Position numbers and translations under genes: made by a program
The notes under the pieces: model-generated
What the model saw: the letters and a program-made list of their open reading frames with translations, nothing else
Told to the model about the DNA's origin: nothing
Database searches by the model: none
DNA from: Rhodovulum sp. P5
GTDB lineage: Bacteria > Pseudomonadota > Alphaproteobacteria > Rhodobacterales > Rhodobacteraceae
Reading direction: 5' to 3'
NCBI RefSeq assembly: GCF_002079305.1
Contig: NZ_CP015039.1
Coordinates: 3,705,501-3,769,500, forward strand
DNA: 64,000 nt
In this document: piece by piece, positions 1 through 8,433 of the stretch
Layout of the letters: every line of letters starts with the position of its first letter
Position numbering within the stretch: the first letter of the stretch is position 1

Positions 1-158
1 GTGCCGTGCAGATAGGCGTTGTGCAGGCGGTCCTTGCCGACAAGGTAGGCCTGTTCTTGCTGGAAATCCCTTTCGGTCAGCAGCTTCCCGTTGAAATACG
101 TGTTCCGGCGGAAGGTCTGAAGCCCGCAGGGGATGCAAGAAGTGTCGAAGGCCGGCAT
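1..158 (-). CDS. eCIS/phage-tail baseplate-associated protein, N-terminal fragment (cut by window edge)
   Basis: Only the first 52 codons are present; the gene runs off the left edge. The peptide starts MPAFDTSC and carries the motif FNGKLLTERDF followed by QEQAYLVGKDRLHN. I recognise this block as the conserved start of proteins that follow the gpI-like baseplate gene in many eCIS and tail-like clusters; their exact role is not known to me. The ATG at 158 is preceded by a strong GGAAGGAG ribosome binding site. It lies 16 bp after the upstream beta-propeller/gpI gene on the same strand, so it is very probably co-transcribed with the eCIS operon. Confidence 0.75.
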   Translation of the reverse strand, partial: MPAFDTSCIPCGLQTFRRNTYFNGKLLTERDFQQEQAYLVGKDRLHNAYLHG

Positions 159-174
159 GTCGAAGTCTCCTTCC

Positions 175-2298
175 TTAATGGGTCTGCGAGACCAGTCGGG
201 TGGTCCCGACCCGGGCGGCATTTGCGGATGCCGGGGCGGTGATGGCGGTCTGGCCCAGGCGGGTTTCGCCAAGGGGCGCAGAGGGGATATCCCCCAAAAG
301 CGTATCGACCCCGATCATCGACTGGCACCCGATCCTAAGGCCCGGGCGCACCACGATCAGGCGCCAGTCGGTATGGGCCGGGCGATAGGCATCGATCAGG
401 CGCACCAGCGTGTCGCGCGCGTCGTCGTCTGGGATCGCGGCCTCGGGCACGATCACGGTAAAGCGGTGGGCGGTGTCGCCCCCGACGGCCGGCAGCGTCA
501 CCGGCACGCCGCCGATGCGCAGCGTCCCACCCGGCAGGTCTGTGTCGTCCGCGATCAGGCGGCGCTGGGCATAGCCGCGCAGCCGAAAGTCTTCCAGCAG
601 GGCAGGCATCGGATCGTCCAGCCCCAGATGCAGCCGGATCAGCGCGGTCAGCCCGGCCCGCGTGCCCCGCGCCCGGTGCAGGCGCATCGCGTTGGCCAGA
701 AACGCGCGGCGCGTGGCGTCGTCCCAGCTTGCGATCACCTCGATATCGAACCACGACAGCAGCCATGCAAGGAAGGCGCCCTCGGGCGCACCGCGAGGGG
801 ACAATTCCGCCGCGAAACGGGTGAAGTCGGTGGCGATTTCATCGAAGATCGTGTCGAAGTAGCTGAGGAACCGGTCGAGGAAATCGCGACTGATGGCATC
901 TTCGTGGAACGGCGCGGGCAGAAAGCGCAGGCTGGACCGGCGCGGCCCAAGGATGTCGATCGCGTGAAGCGCGGGGCTGCCGGTGCCGTCGCCGATCAGG
1001 CGCAGCCGCACCCACAGATAGCGGCCCGGCGGGGACTGGATCAGCGCCTCTTTCGGGCTGTCTGCCTTCAGCACGGCGCGGCGCGACCACGCCTGTTCGG
1101 GCAGCACCTCGATCCGTTCGGGTTCCAGCGGGACCGCATCGGTATAGGTCTGGATGTCGAGGGCATCGGCCGTGCCGAGGGTGCAATCGAACAGCATCCG
1201 GTGCCATGCGAAATTGAACGTCTCGCCGTCGAGCGGCCCGATCATCAGCGTCCCGTCGCGAAAGCGTTGCGCCTGCCGCGGCCGGTAGATCAGGGTTGGC
1301 CCTTGGGGTAACCGGCCGCGCCGGTCGACGGTGACGCCCAACAGGTCCCGGCCCAGCTCGGGGCAGGGGGCGCCCGGGGCGAAAAGCGTGCCGTCGCGTT
1401 CCTGCACGGGCGGCGGCCAGACGCCTGCCTGCCAGATATCGCGGGTGTCGGGGGCAACGATGGTGGTTGCCCGGCCCAGATGGTCGAGGCGTGACAGCCG
1501 CCCGACACCCGTTTCCGGGTCGCTGTCGATCACCAGAACCGTGCCGTCCGTGCCAATCACCAGATGCCGGGGCCGCCAAAGCTGCCCGGCGCCGCCGGGC
1601 CAGTCGTCCCGCCGCCAAAGCCGGTCGAACCGCAGAACCTGCCCCCCGGCCATGTCGGCAACAAGAATGCGCCCGCGGTCATCCACGGCCACGTCCCACG
1701 GCCGCCCGGACAGGCGGATTTCATGGCGCAGCGCCACCCGCGGCCAGGTGTAGACGAGGATCCGGCCCGGCCGGTCTTCGTCGCCCTCGTCGGTCACGAT
1801 CAGGTCGCCGTCGCGGGTGAAGGCCAGCCCCCGGGGGCGGATCAGCTGAAAGGGACCGGGCGGGGGGACGTGGGACGGCAAAGCGCAGTCGTCTTCGGTG
1901 GCCGCGGGCGCTGCGGTTTCCCAAAGCGGCGCGAAGCCCAAGGGCGGTGTGGTATCCTCCGGTGGGCAGTCGCAGCCTGCGGGGCAGGGGGGTGCCTCAG
2001 GCATCGGCGGCGGGAAAAGGCCGGGATGGGGCGTGCGCAGGATCCGCCCGCCCTGCGGGTCGGCCACCAGAACGCCGCCCTCGGGGTCAAGCGCCACGCC
2101 GGTCGGCAGGGTCAGCCCGCCCAGGCTGCCCGACGGGTCGGTCAGGGGATCGGCCCGGTCCGCCCCCGGCGTGCCCAGCACCAGCGCCCCGGTAATCGGG
2201 TCCTCGACCACGTTCTCGCTCAGCCGGTCCTCGAACGACCAGCCGGTCGCGGGATCGACGCGCAGGAAGGCGGGGAGTCTGGGAACCTCAGTCACCAC
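175..2298 (-). CDS. Baseplate protein: NHL-like beta-propeller fused to P2 gpI/Afp12-like tail domain
   Basis: A 707-residue protein. Residues about 30-330 contain repeated units of the form GVALDPEGGVLVAD, GLAFTRDGDLIVTDEG, DVAVDDRGRILVAD and HLVIGTDGTVLVID, typical of NHL beta-propeller blades. A Pro/Cys-rich spacer (about residues 97-117, with CPAGCDCPP) interrupts the propeller. From about residue 460 (RFLPAPFHED, FLDRFLSYFDTIFDEIA, LLSWFDIEV) it matches the P2 gpI-like tail protein domain (TIGR02242 type), the gp7/Afp12 baseplate position. The GTG start at 2298 overlaps the end of the gpJ-like gene by 11 bp; a second GTG lies one codon later. The gpI assignment is strong. The propeller as a surface-exposed binding module is inference. 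Confidence 0.85.
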   Translation of the reverse strand: MVTEVPRLPAFLRVDPATGWSFEDRLSENVVEDPITGALVLGTPGADRADPLTDPSGSLGGLTLPTGVALDPEGGVLVADPQGGRILRTPHPGLFPPPMPEAPPCPAGCDCPPEDTTPPLGFAPLWETAAPAATEDDCALPSHVPPPGPFQLIRPRGLAFTRDGDLIVTDEGDEDRPGRILVYTWPRVALRHEIRLSGRPWDVAVDDRGRILVADMAGGQVLRFDRLWRRDDWPGGAGQLWRPRHLVIGTDGTVLVIDSDPETGVGRLSRLDHLGRATTIVAPDTRDIWQAGVWPPPVQERDGTLFAPGAPCPELGRDLLGVTVDRRGRLPQGPTLIYRPRQAQRFRDGTLMIGPLDGETFNFAWHRMLFDCTLGTADALDIQTYTDAVPLEPERIEVLPEQAWSRRAVLKADSPKEALIQSPPGRYLWVRLRLIGDGTGSPALHAIDILGPRRSSLRFLPAPFHEDAISRDFLDRFLSYFDTIFDEIATDFTRFAAELSPRGAPEGAFLAWLLSWFDIEVIASWDDATRRAFLANAMRLHRARGTRAGLTALIRLHLGLDDPMPALLEDFRLRGYAQRRLIADDTDLPGGTLRIGGVPVTLPAVGGDTAHRFTVIVPEAAIPDDDARDTLVRLIDAYRPAHTDWRLIVVRPGLRIGCQSMIGVDTLLGDIPSAPLGETRLGQTAITAPASANAARVGTTRLVSQTH

Positions 2299-4663
2299 GC
2301 GGATACCTCACCGTCAGCTTGGCTACCGTGCCGGGCAGATGCACCAGCGTGCCCTCGGGCACCGTCAGCCGGTCAAGGCAGGCGTCGGCGGGGTCATCCG
2401 CGGTTCCGATGCTGAGGGATGGCACACGCAGGACCCCCTCTTGCGCCAGAAGCCGGTCAAAGACGTTGCCCGTGTAGATATCGCCGCCGATGGGCCATCC
2501 GGGGCCCTTGCCGGTCGTCTCATCGGGATATCCGCCATCCAGCGGGTGAAAATACTGCGCCAGCGCGGCAAGGCAGCGGTCCTGCACGGCCTTGAGATCC
2601 TCATCGGGGCGGACAAGGATCTCGGCCTCCAGCGTGTTGATGTCGAGGTATCGCGGGCCGGTCACGTAAAGCTCTGTCGTGATCAGGCGGCGTTCGTTCA
2701 GATAGGCGCAGATCAGGCGCAGCTGGTCCTCGCTCGGCTGCGGTTTCGGGTCGGCATTGTTGGGCAGCACCACGACCGTGACCGCGCCGGCGCTGTTGGG
2801 CAGGTGCGTCGGCGGGTCGGTGGCGTGATCCAGCGCGACCAGCGGCAGGGCGAAGGCCGATTTCAGATCGACCCCGGGGGTGCGCAGCGCCAGATCGGCG
2901 AAGTCATCGGCCGACACCGCCCGATCGCGGGTGCGCAACTGCTGTGGCGCGCGCAGCTTTGCCTGATCCAGCGTTTCGGCATCCGATCCGCCGCTGGCAT
3001 CGCGGTGGTTGGTCACCTTTTCCACCCTCGGCAGCGCGGTTTTCAGCGAGGTGATGGTGCCCGCCGCGACATTGCCCGCCGCGCCGCCGCCCACGCGATA
3101 GCCGCTGGCGATGATCCGCGTGCCGGCAACCGGGATCCGGCCGTTCACCCCGTCGCCGAAGGTGATCGTGCCGGTTTCGGGGTCCAGCAGGTAGCGGTTG
3201 GTGTCGCGACCGGCGCCGAAGAAATCCTCGCCGCGCTCCCATGTCTCGCTGCGGGTGCCGGAGGCGTCGACAAGATCGATGGTGATGTCCGGCGTATCCG
3301 TGGCGGGATCGATCAGGATCGGGGCGCGCTTGGTCTTGAAGCTCTGGTTCGGTCGTCCCGCGCTTGTGCCCAGCGTTTCGTTCGTGCGCGTTGTGGCCGC
3401 CGTGGCGCGCACGGTGTTCAGGCGGATCGCGCTGATTTCCGGCGCCCGGTCCCGCGCCGTGGTCAGCCGTGCCCGCAGCCAGATCAGCCCATAGGTCACC
3501 GGCGGCGCGGAATAGCCCAGATCGGTCCATGCGTCGCTTTCCACCGCGGCAAAGTCCAGCTCATCGGGAAGCGCCTTGATCGCCCCGGCCAGCGCAATGG
3601 GGTCGGCAAGGTCCGGGTCGGGCAGGCCAAGCTGATCCTTCCATATGTCGGGGGCAAGATCGGCGGGGATGAACACCTCGTTCTCGATATCTTCGGCCAG
3701 TTCGATATTCTCGCCCGGCGGTTTGGACAGCCCCAGGTCTTTCCAGTGCTCCCGCGACAGGGCCGTGAAGGGCACCGCCGACAGCCCCGCCGGCATGTCG
3801 AGGTAGAGATGCCCGCTGCGGGCAAGCCCCGCGGTATCGTCCCCGCGCAGCGTCAGTTCCTTCCATGCCGACGACGTGTCCATATCGGTGGCCGGGTCCG
3901 TGCCGTCATAGACCTCCCACACCAGGTCGGCGCCGCCTTCGGTCACCTGCCAGGGGAACAGGCAGGTCATGCCGAAGGGGCCCTCGATCTCCTCCCCATC
4001 GGCATCGGTATCATAGACTTCGGGGACGAATACGGTGACGTCCAGTTCACCCTCGGGGAAGCGGTCGAGGAAATAGTTCTGCTTGTCGTCGCGATAGGGG
4101 CGCAACAGCAGCCCCACGCGCATTTCCGCCGCCGCGGTGGCATCGCCGAAGGGCCGGAAAGGTTGGGTGAGCAGCAATTCGGCGCTGTCTTCGTGATAGC
4201 TGCCCACCAGCGCGCGGTCGCCCGCAACCGCGCCGGGCACGGTGATCGCGGCCACCGCCGCGTTGATCGCGCGAAGCGAGCTGTCGGTCTCGAAACTGAT
4301 CGGGCTTGCAAGGTCGGGGTCGTCCACGCCCACGGTGACGTTCTTCGGGATCAGCACGGTCAGCGGATCCTGCGCCTTGTCCAGCTTGGCCAGCGTAAAG
4401 GTCAACTCCGCCGTCGCCGCGCGGGCCGGTGCGGGCTGTGTGCCGATCAGGTTCAGGAAATTGACATAGGCCAGATCCGGCAGGCGGTTCATCCGCCATA
4501 AAAGCGTTTCGGTCAGCCAGGCATGCAGCTGGACCAGCGTCATGCCCGGATCGCTTTCGTTGAAATTGGTCCAGTCGCCGGTATAGGTGGGGATCCGCGC
4601 ACGGGCCTCTTCGACGAGGCTCCGGTAGTCGCGGTCGTCGAGTTTCGGCGGTGGCAGCGTCAT
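2288..4663 (-). CDS. Baseplate J-like protein (Afp11/Pvc11-type, gp6 family)
   Basis: A 791-residue protein beginning MTLPPPKLDDRDY. The N-terminus has the hallmark ARIPTYTGDWTNFNESDPG and LHAWLTETLLWRMNRLPD, seen at the start of large putative baseplate assembly proteins (gpJ/gp47, TIGR02243 type). The conserved core ETGTITFGDGVNGRIP, followed by ASGYRVGGGAAGN, is the classic baseplate-J motif. In contractile injection systems this protein forms the wedge that anchors the sheath to the hub. It follows the gp25 gene with a 3-bp gap and overlaps the gpI-like gene, so it sits mid-operon. The length fits eCIS Afp11 homologues, which are longer than phage gpJ. Confidence 0.92.
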   Translation of the reverse strand: MTLPPPKLDDRDYRSLVEEARARIPTYTGDWTNFNESDPGMTLVQLHAWLTETLLWRMNRLPDLAYVNFLNLIGTQPAPARAATAELTFTLAKLDKAQDPLTVLIPKNVTVGVDDPDLASPISFETDSSLRAINAAVAAITVPGAVAGDRALVGSYHEDSAELLLTQPFRPFGDATAAAEMRVGLLLRPYRDDKQNYFLDRFPEGELDVTVFVPEVYDTDADGEEIEGPFGMTCLFPWQVTEGGADLVWEVYDGTDPATDMDTSSAWKELTLRGDDTAGLARSGHLYLDMPAGLSAVPFTALSREHWKDLGLSKPPGENIELAEDIENEVFIPADLAPDIWKDQLGLPDPDLADPIALAGAIKALPDELDFAAVESDAWTDLGYSAPPVTYGLIWLRARLTTARDRAPEISAIRLNTVRATAATTRTNETLGTSAGRPNQSFKTKRAPILIDPATDTPDITIDLVDASGTRSETWERGEDFFGAGRDTNRYLLDPETGTITFGDGVNGRIPVAGTRIIASGYRVGGGAAGNVAAGTITSLKTALPRVEKVTNHRDASGGSDAETLDQAKLRAPQQLRTRDRAVSADDFADLALRTPGVDLKSAFALPLVALDHATDPPTHLPNSAGAVTVVVLPNNADPKPQPSEDQLRLICAYLNERRLITTELYVTGPRYLDINTLEAEILVRPDEDLKAVQDRCLAALAQYFHPLDGGYPDETTGKGPGWPIGGDIYTGNVFDRLLAQEGVLRVPSLSIGTADDPADACLDRLTVPEGTLVHLPGTVAKLTVRYPRGD

Positions 4664-4666
4664 GGC

Positions 4667-5062
4667 TCAGCCCTCCCCCTCGTTGATGAAGAACGGATAG
4701 ACGAGGTTGTGGAACGCGTTGTTGGCGCGGATCCGGTAGTCGATATGGATAAGCAGCGTGCTTTCGCTGTCAGCAGACGTCCGGGTGCGGACGCTCAGCA
4801 CGTCGATCCGCGGTTCGAACCGGACCAGCGCGCGCTGCACCTCTGCCGCGATGGTGGCGCGCAGCCGGTCGGTGTTGGAGGCGAAGACATAGTCATGGAT
4901 GCCGCAGCCGAATTCGGGGACCATCACGCGCGATCCGGGCGAGGTCGACAGGATCAGCCAGATCGACTGTTCGATCAGGTCGGTGCCCTCGGCATAGTCA
5001 AGCCCGCCGCGGCCGTTCGGTTTGATCGGAAAGCGCCAGCCCTTGCCCAGAAACGCGGTCAT
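4667..5062 (-). CDS. gp25/GpW-like baseplate wedge protein (Afp9-like)
   Basis: A 131-residue protein starting MTAFLGKGWRFPIK. The pattern EGTDLIEQSIWLILSTSPG followed by RVMVPEFGCGIHD is characteristic of the gp25/GPW family, the baseplate wedge that primes sheath assembly. The E/P-E-F-G-C region corresponds to the conserved EPR-type core of the family. It lies 3 bp after the PAAR-like gene and 3 bp before the gpJ-like gene. The length (131 aa) is normal for the family and no defects are visible. Confidence 0.92.
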   Translation of the reverse strand: MTAFLGKGWRFPIKPNGRGGLDYAEGTDLIEQSIWLILSTSPGSRVMVPEFGCGIHDYVFASNTDRLRATIAAEVQRALVRFEPRIDVLSVRTRTSADSESTLLIHIDYRIRANNAFHNLVYPFFINEGEG

Positions 5063-5065
5063 CGC

Positions 5066-5464
5066 TCAGCCCCCCACCAGAACGGTCGGGAAGGCGCCCA
5101 TCAGCACCCCGACGGCATTGTCGTCATTCTGGCTGGTCGGATCGCCGAACCGGGCGATCCCCTTGCCGCCATAAAGAACGGTGGAGGACCCGCTGGTGAC
5201 CGAACAGGCGCCCTTGATGCCGCCGCTGGTGACCCCGCCAATACTGCCGGCCTCATCCCCGGTCGAGGTGGCGATGCTGCTGTCCTGCAAAACGGCCTTG
5301 AGGCTGGAGGGGCCCAGCAGCAGGTCATCGGCCACGTCGGTTGCGTCGGCCAACTGGGCGATATTGGGATAGGGCAGCGGCACGGGGCCGCCCGGTGTCG
5401 GCGTCTTGCAGACATCGGGAAAGGCCATCGCGATGCCTTGGGTGGGGCAGATCGGCAGGCCCAT
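5066..5464 (-). CDS. PAAR-like DUF4150 spike-tip protein
   Basis: A 132-residue protein. It has the order PDVCKTPTPGGPVPLPYPNI, then SSIATSTGDEAG and IKGACSVTSGSSTVLYGGKG, and ends with a fold-repeat-like PTVLVGG. This is the pattern of DUF4150 PAAR-like proteins, which cap the VgrG/spike in type VI and related systems (Afp10 position). The ATG at 5464 directly follows the DUF2169-like stop (2-bp gap). A second possible start, at MAFPDV 12 codons later, would remove CPTQGIA. DUF4150 proteins are better known from T6SS loci, so their use here is notable. Confidence 0.85.
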   Translation of the reverse strand: MGLPICPTQGIAMAFPDVCKTPTPGGPVPLPYPNIAQLADATDVADDLLLGPSSLKAVLQDSSIATSTGDEAGSIGGVTSGGIKGACSVTSGSSTVLYGGKGIARFGDPTSQNDDNAVGVLMGAFPTVLVGG

Positions 5465-5466
5465 GC

Positions 5467-6711
5467 TCAGCCTCCTTCCCATGTCACGGTGACGGACCGG
5501 TTGTTGTCGAGGGGTACGGTCCCGGTTCCGTCGGGGTCGAAATCCACCGGCCATGCCGCGCGCCAGACCGCGTAGGCGTGGTCGCGGTCCGGTTCGATCA
5601 CCAGCGTGTCGAGGTTGAAGACGATATCGCGCTTGCGCCACAGGCAGGGGTCGTCCTGCCCCGTCCCGGTGAACCACGCATGCACCGCGCGGGGGCCGCC
5701 CGTGGTCAGGGTAAAGGCGTAGATGTCCGCATCGGCATCCGTGACGACGATTTCCGCCCCGTCTGCGGGATAGGGCACAGTCGCGCCCTGCCGCCGGTCG
5801 CGGCGATAGCCGTTGTAATAGCGGTTCTCGAACGCGTCGGGCAGGGGCTGCGGCGGGGGCGGGTCGAAGACACCCCCGTCGGTTTCCCGAATGGTACCGA
5901 AGCGACGCTCCCACCCCAGGCCGGTCAGCGGGCGGATGGCCAGCGCCTCCTGGCTCATCCGCGTGGTGCCGTCGACGGCGATCGCGACCGGCACGGGATC
6001 GGCATCGGCGATCACGATCAGGTCGGCCTCGGGCTTGAAGGGGACCATGTCGCTTTCGTATTCGATGGATGCGGCGCTGGGCGCGGCATAGGTGACGGAT
6101 TGCCCGTCTGCGCCCATCGTGCCCATCCGGAACGATGCTGTGCTGGCGGTGACGGCAGAGGAGAACTCGGCAAAGCCTGAAATCGTCACCGGCTGCTTGT
6201 CCGCCGCGGGGAAGGGCGTGCCCAGCCCCGGATCGTCGGCCAGAACGGTCTGCCCGCTGGCCACGACGCGAAGCTCGGGCAGGGTCAGCCCCTCGGTCCC
6301 GGTGGCATCGACGGAGAAGCCGACATCGCGGTCACGAAGGGTCCGGCCGAACCCGGCATTGCGGCGCAGATCGCCCAGCGCGCCGTTGCGCAGGATCGTG
6401 ACGTTTTCATCGCCGACCGTGGCCTCGGCGCCGCCGGTCTCGCTCCACCCGTCCAGACCGTCGGCGAAATCCGCGTTATCAAGGAACGCGCCGGGCTGGT
6501 CGCCCTCGAAGATCTCCGGCCCGTCCTCGCGCGGGGTCAGGCTGCCCGCTGTGGGATCGGTGGCAGAGGCGGCGATGGTATAGGCGCGCTTGACGATGAT
6601 CGAGATCACCTGCTCGATATTGTCCCCCGACACGGGGCTGCCCGGGCGCCGCCGATGCCCCAGAAGGAAGGCGCCGGACAGGCCGGGAAGGTCGGGGAAG
6701 GTGACGTCCAT
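5467..6711 (-). CDS. DUF2169-like accessory protein of injection system
   Basis: A 414-residue protein. Two features resemble DUF2169 proteins: an early IVKRAYTIAAS segment with a following acidic E-x-F-E-G-D stretch, and a central SDMVPFKPEADLIVIADADP matching the family's E-x-D-x-V-P-F-K-P motif. The C-terminal half has FENRYYNGYRRDR. DUF2169 genes usually sit beside PAAR or DUF4150 genes in type VI loci and are thought to help load the spike tip. Here it is immediately upstream of the DUF4150 gene and downstream of the spike gene, which fits that role. The family assignment is by motif only. Confidence 0.65.
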   Translation of the reverse strand: MDVTFPDLPGLSGAFLLGHRRRPGSPVSGDNIEQVISIIVKRAYTIAASATDPTAGSLTPREDGPEIFEGDQPGAFLDNADFADGLDGWSETGGAEATVGDENVTILRNGALGDLRRNAGFGRTLRDRDVGFSVDATGTEGLTLPELRVVASGQTVLADDPGLGTPFPAADKQPVTISGFAEFSSAVTASTASFRMGTMGADGQSVTYAAPSAASIEYESDMVPFKPEADLIVIADADPVPVAIAVDGTTRMSQEALAIRPLTGLGWERRFGTIRETDGGVFDPPPPQPLPDAFENRYYNGYRRDRRQGATVPYPADGAEIVVTDADADIYAFTLTTGGPRAVHAWFTGTGQDDPCLWRKRDIVFNLDTLVIEPDRDHAYAVWRAAWPVDFDPDGTGTVPLDNNRSVTVTWEGG

Positions 6712-6727
6712 GTGCTGTCCTTTCTTC

Positions 6728-7237
6728 TCAGGGGTTGAGGTGGATGGGGTTGCCCTTGCCGGTCAGCTGGGCGCTGGCCTCGATGGTCACATTGGTGCCC
6801 TTCAGCGTCAGGTCCCCTTGGGTTTCGATTGTGACGCCGGAGGCCTCCATGGTGATGGTGCTGCCGGTCTTGTCGGTGATGACGATGGTTTCCGACCCTT
6901 CGGTGTCATCCAGCATGATCTCGTGCCCGCTTTCGCTGCGGATGACGCGCTGCTTGACCTCGGTCACCGGGGGGGTGTTGTCGCCGGTAAAGATCGCCCC
7001 GACCACGTAGGGACGTTCGATCACGCCCTCTTCGAAGCCAAGGACGACCATGTCGCCCGCGACCGGCTGCCAGAAAAGCCCGAACCCGCCCGAGGCCAGC
7101 GGCCGCGCAACCGGCGCCCATTGGCAGACAGGTTCGCCGGGCCGCGATTTCAGCTTGGCGCGGATGCGGCCCAGCCCTTGCGGATCGTCCACATCCGTCA
7201 CTTCGCCCAGCAGGAATCCCCTCACGCGATCGGTCAT
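6728..7237 (-). CDS. Spike protein: gpV/VgrG-like OB-fold with beta-helix stalk (Afp8 C-terminal part)
   Basis: A 169-residue protein starting MTDRVRGFLLGEVTDVDDPQ. The GRIRAKLKS, CQWAPVARP and FWQPVAGDMVVLGFEEGVIE segments match the OB-fold of phage baseplate protein V/VgrG gp5 domains, followed by RPYVVGAIFTG. The C-terminal third (VTIETQGDLTLKGTNVTIEA) is a beta-strand repeat like the triangular spike helix. The chosen ATG overlaps the hub stop codon in an ATGA junction. In Afp/PVC systems hub and spike are fused in one protein; here they are separate genes, as in P2-like phages (gpD/gpV). Confidence 0.88.
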   Translation of the reverse strand: MTDRVRGFLLGEVTDVDDPQGLGRIRAKLKSRPGEPVCQWAPVARPLASGGFGLFWQPVAGDMVVLGFEEGVIERPYVVGAIFTGDNTPPVTEVKQRVIRSESGHEIMLDDTEGSETIVITDKTGSTITMEASGVTIETQGDLTLKGTNVTIEASAQLTGKGNPIHLNP

Positions 7238-8433
7238 GGCAGGCTGCCCTCCAGCCGGGCGGAAAAGGCGGTGGAATAGCCAGCGGCGTCGATCTTGTGG
7301 GTGGTCTTGGTCAGAACCCAAAGGCCGGAATAGCGCGGCCCGATGCCGGTGATCTCCACCGCGCTGCCGGCGCGCAGATGCGGAAAGCCGATGGTCGCGC
7401 CTTCTGCCGTGACCATGTCCTTGACCCGTTCGCGCAGGATGCCCAGCGCCTTCACCTGTGCCTCTGCCGCGTTCTGGACGGGTTCGTCGACCACGACCTC
7501 CTGCGTGTCGGACAGGGCGTCGGTGACGGTGGCCAACAGGTTCGGATCGGGGAAGTCGAGGTCGAGGTCGTCCAGCGTCGCCACGGCCTCCACCTCCGCC
7601 TCCGACCCGCTGGCGGCGGGGTTTTGCGAGCGGATCGTGACCTCGCCCACCTGATCCTTGATCCGCACGCTGATGTCGAATTTCGACAGCGTGCTGCCCC
7701 AGGCCAGCGCATAGGTCGCTGGCGGCTGGTCGGAGGGGCCGAAAAACAGCGCCGGTTCGTCCGCCCCGCCGGTCGAAACCAGCCCCGAGGCCGGATCGAC
7801 ATTGGGCAAAAGCGCAAGGTCATAGCCCAACCGCCGGGCGCGGCGCATCAGGAAGTTAACCGGGTATTCGTTGTTCAGCATCAGGAATTCATGCACCGTT
7901 TCCCCCGCCGCCTGTCCGGGCGTGGTGGCGACCGCGATCCCCAGATCCTCGGCCAGGGCCTGCGCGATGGCGGTGTCGGTCTGGTCGGTGAATTCGCGGG
8001 TCGCCTGCGCGTTCTGCAACTGGAACAGTCCCGACAGCACGCGCACCTTCATCTGCGGGATGCCGCTGTCGGGAAAGCTTGGCGCGATCGACACGATCAT
8101 GCCGGTCAGCTTTTGCACGGGGTCTTCGGGCCCGTAGTATCCCATCGACAGGGACGCGGTCATTCCCGGTTCGAACGCGGGCACCGGCTGGCCCTGCGCA
8201 TCGGTCTGCGGCGCGCCGGAGGCGTCATAGGGGGAGCTGTATTTGGGTGCATTCCGCACCGGGTCCCTGTCATGCAGGGTGAATTCGAAGAACTCCAGCG
8301 CCGACAGGCTGTCCTCGAACGTCACTTCGATGACGTCGCGGATGGTGTGCGGCGGCACGTCCTGCCCATCGACCTGAAGGACGAAGCGGGGGGCATAGAA
8401 GCTGCGGCCCGTATGGATGGCTTCGGCGGTCAT
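7234..8433 (-). CDS. Hub protein, phage late control gpD-like (Afp8 N-terminal part)
   Basis: A 399-residue protein. The start SFYAPRFVLQVDGQDVP with EVTFEDSLSALEFFEFTL is typical of gpD/gp27-type hub proteins, as is the central FLMLNNEYPVNFLMRRARRLGYDL-type segment (read as NEYPVNFLMRRARRLGYD). These form the trimeric hub linking the inner tube to the spike. The ATG at 8433 abuts the stop of the LysM gene, and its own stop overlaps the spike start (ATGA), so hub and spike are translationally coupled. Length is normal for the family. Confidence 0.9.
   Translation of the reverse strand: MTAEAIHTGRSFYAPRFVLQVDGQDVPPHTIRDVIEVTFEDSLSALEFFEFTLHDRDPVRNAPKYSSPYDASGAPQTDAQGQPVPAFEPGMTASLSMGYYGPEDPVQKLTGMIVSIAPSFPDSGIPQMKVRVLSGLFQLQNAQATREFTDQTDTAIAQALAEDLGIAVATTPGQAAGETVHEFLMLNNEYPVNFLMRRARRLGYDLALLPNVDPASGLVSTGGADEPALFFGPSDQPPATYALAWGSTLSKFDISVRIKDQVGEVTIRSQNPAASGSEAEVEAVATLDDLDLDFPDPNLLATVTDALSDTQEVVVDEPVQNAAEAQVKALGILRERVKDMVTAEGATIGFPHLRAGSAVEITGIGPRYSGLWVLTKTTHKIDAAGYSTAFSARLEGSLP

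Noticed and set aside
1898..4501. 867-residue plus-strand open frame opposite the baseplate genes
   Set aside because: It is antisense to two genes with clear family motifs, has Arg/Gly/His-rich random composition and no recognisable domain; long antisense frames are normal at this GC content.
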